Shown one piece after another: positions 63,531-64,000 of a stretch of DNA of 64,000 nt (its first letter is position 1; each line of letters begins with the position of its first letter). Source of the DNA: Achromobacter kerstersii (GTDB lineage: Bacteria; Pseudomonadota; Gammaproteobacteria; Burkholderiales; Burkholderiaceae_B); NCBI RefSeq assembly GCF_902859595.1, contig NZ_CADIJQ010000006.1:62001-126000 (forward strand). Direction: 5' to 3'. The notes beneath the pieces are model-generated. The model was not told the DNA's origin. It did not search any database and worked only from the letters and a program-made list of their open reading frames with translations. Made by a program: the position numbers and the translations under genes.

Positions 63531-64000
63531 CCCGTTCCCACCGGCGCTGGATGGCCTTGGCCGCGACCACGCCATCCGCCATCGACGTCACCACGCAAGG
63601 ATGCATGCGGTGCGCCACTTCGCCCACGGCATAAATGTCGGGCACGCTGGTTTCGGCGGTAGCGAAGTCGGTGCGGATATAGCCGCGTTCGTCGCGGGCC
63701 AATTGCAGGCTGTCGGCGAAGGCGGCTTGCGGTTCCCAGCCGTAGAAGACCAGGATCAGATCGTATTGACGGCCATCCACGCTGCGGGTCGCGGGGTCGA
63801 CGGTATAGGGGCCGATGCGCACGCCATCCCGCCCGGCGCGCGTCACCCATTGCTGCTGCGCGCGGACGCTGCGGGCGTACAGGTGCACGGCGCGCGCGCC
63901 GCGATTGCGCACGTAGACGTAATTCTCAAACGCGTTGTCGCCGCCGCCCAGCACGGCCACCGACAAACCGGAATAGTCCTGCGCGACGATGGGCGAACCC
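63520..64000 (-). CDS. FAD-dependent pyridine nucleotide-disulphide oxidoreductase (partial)
   Basis: The C-terminal roughly 160 residues of a thioredoxin-reductase-like or ferredoxin-NADP-reductase-like flavoprotein; the start lies beyond the right edge. SVAVLGGGDNAFENYVYV is the NAD(P)-binding GxGxxA/G motif, and TSVPDIYAVGEVAHRMHPCVVTSMADGVVAAKAI is the second FAD motif. No CxxC redox pair is seen in the visible part. It precedes the Bug/CoA-transferase genes on the same strand but with a 193-base gap. Confidence 0.85.
   Translation of the reverse strand, partial: GSPIVAQDYSGLSVAVLGGGDNAFENYVYVRNRGARAVHLYARSVRAQQQWVTRAGRDGVRIGPYTVDPATRSVDGRQYDLILVFYGWEPQAAFADSLQLARDERGYIRTDFATAETSVPDIYAVGEVAHRMHPCVVTSMADGVVAAKAIQRRWERAAG

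Overview
The window looks like a chromosomal segment of a high-GC betaproteobacterium of the family Alcaligenaceae, most likely Achromobacter or a close relative of Bordetella. The reasons are the two Bug (TctC) periplasmic receptors, the FimA-chaperone-usher-FimD fimbrial operon of Bordetella type, the many acyl-CoA and aromatic-acid catabolic genes, and the order of the complete atpIBEFHAGDC operon. This identification rests on gene content and protein resemblance, not on a database search. No phage, transposase, integrase or CRISPR array was seen.

Layout. 1-6591 (minus): a HAAT-type ABC importer (livF partial, livG, livM, livH, receptor) with a FAH-family hydrolase and a gentisate 1,2-dioxygenase-like cupin protein, suggesting uptake and ring cleavage of a hydroxybenzoate. 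6720-7036: a near-consensus LexA/SOS box before a small unknown gene. 7101-7439: a minisatellite and tRNA-Arg(CCG). 7671-8624: a di-haem cytochrome c5-like protein. 8696-16312: a TetR-controlled acyl-CoA degradation locus (3-hydroxyacyl-CoA dehydrogenase, class III CoA-transferase, acyl-CoA dehydrogenase; divergent nitronate monooxygenase and enoyl-CoA hydratase), then a second, separate hydratase. 16429-17628: NAD(P)HX dehydratase and a small gene whose promoter carries two 12-bp palindromes.

18035-29495 is a peptide-type ABC importer locus: two paralogous receptors, a LysR regulator, dppBCDF-like genes, and three hydrolases (aspartoacylase/succinylglutamate desuccinylase-like, alpha/beta hydrolase, M20 peptidase). 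These suggest import followed by hydrolysis of an N-acyl or peptide substrate. 29496-30611 is 1.1 kb without a convincing gene. It holds two oppositely oriented copies of a composite inverted-repeat element whose stems differ between copies yet stay complementary, then a symmetric array of six 12-bp motifs. Next comes a DapD that resembles the actinobacterial type.

31689-42303 holds an unknown protein, a class II glutamine amidotransferase, threonine aldolase, an AraC regulator, the replication-restart helicases rep and priA, hemE, and a Fis-type HTH protein with a repetitive linker and a 14-bp tandem repeat at its 3' end. 42510-49922 is the complete F1Fo ATP synthase operon, with a pair of mutually exclusive hairpins between atpA and atpG. 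50328-54707 has a DUF1254 protein, an enoyl-CoA hydratase and an M61 peptidase. 54753-59695 is the fimbrial operon. 59914-64000 has Bug receptor / two-subunit CoA-transferase / Bug receptor and the end of an FAD oxidoreductase, with a perfect 40-bp tandem duplication at its stop codon.
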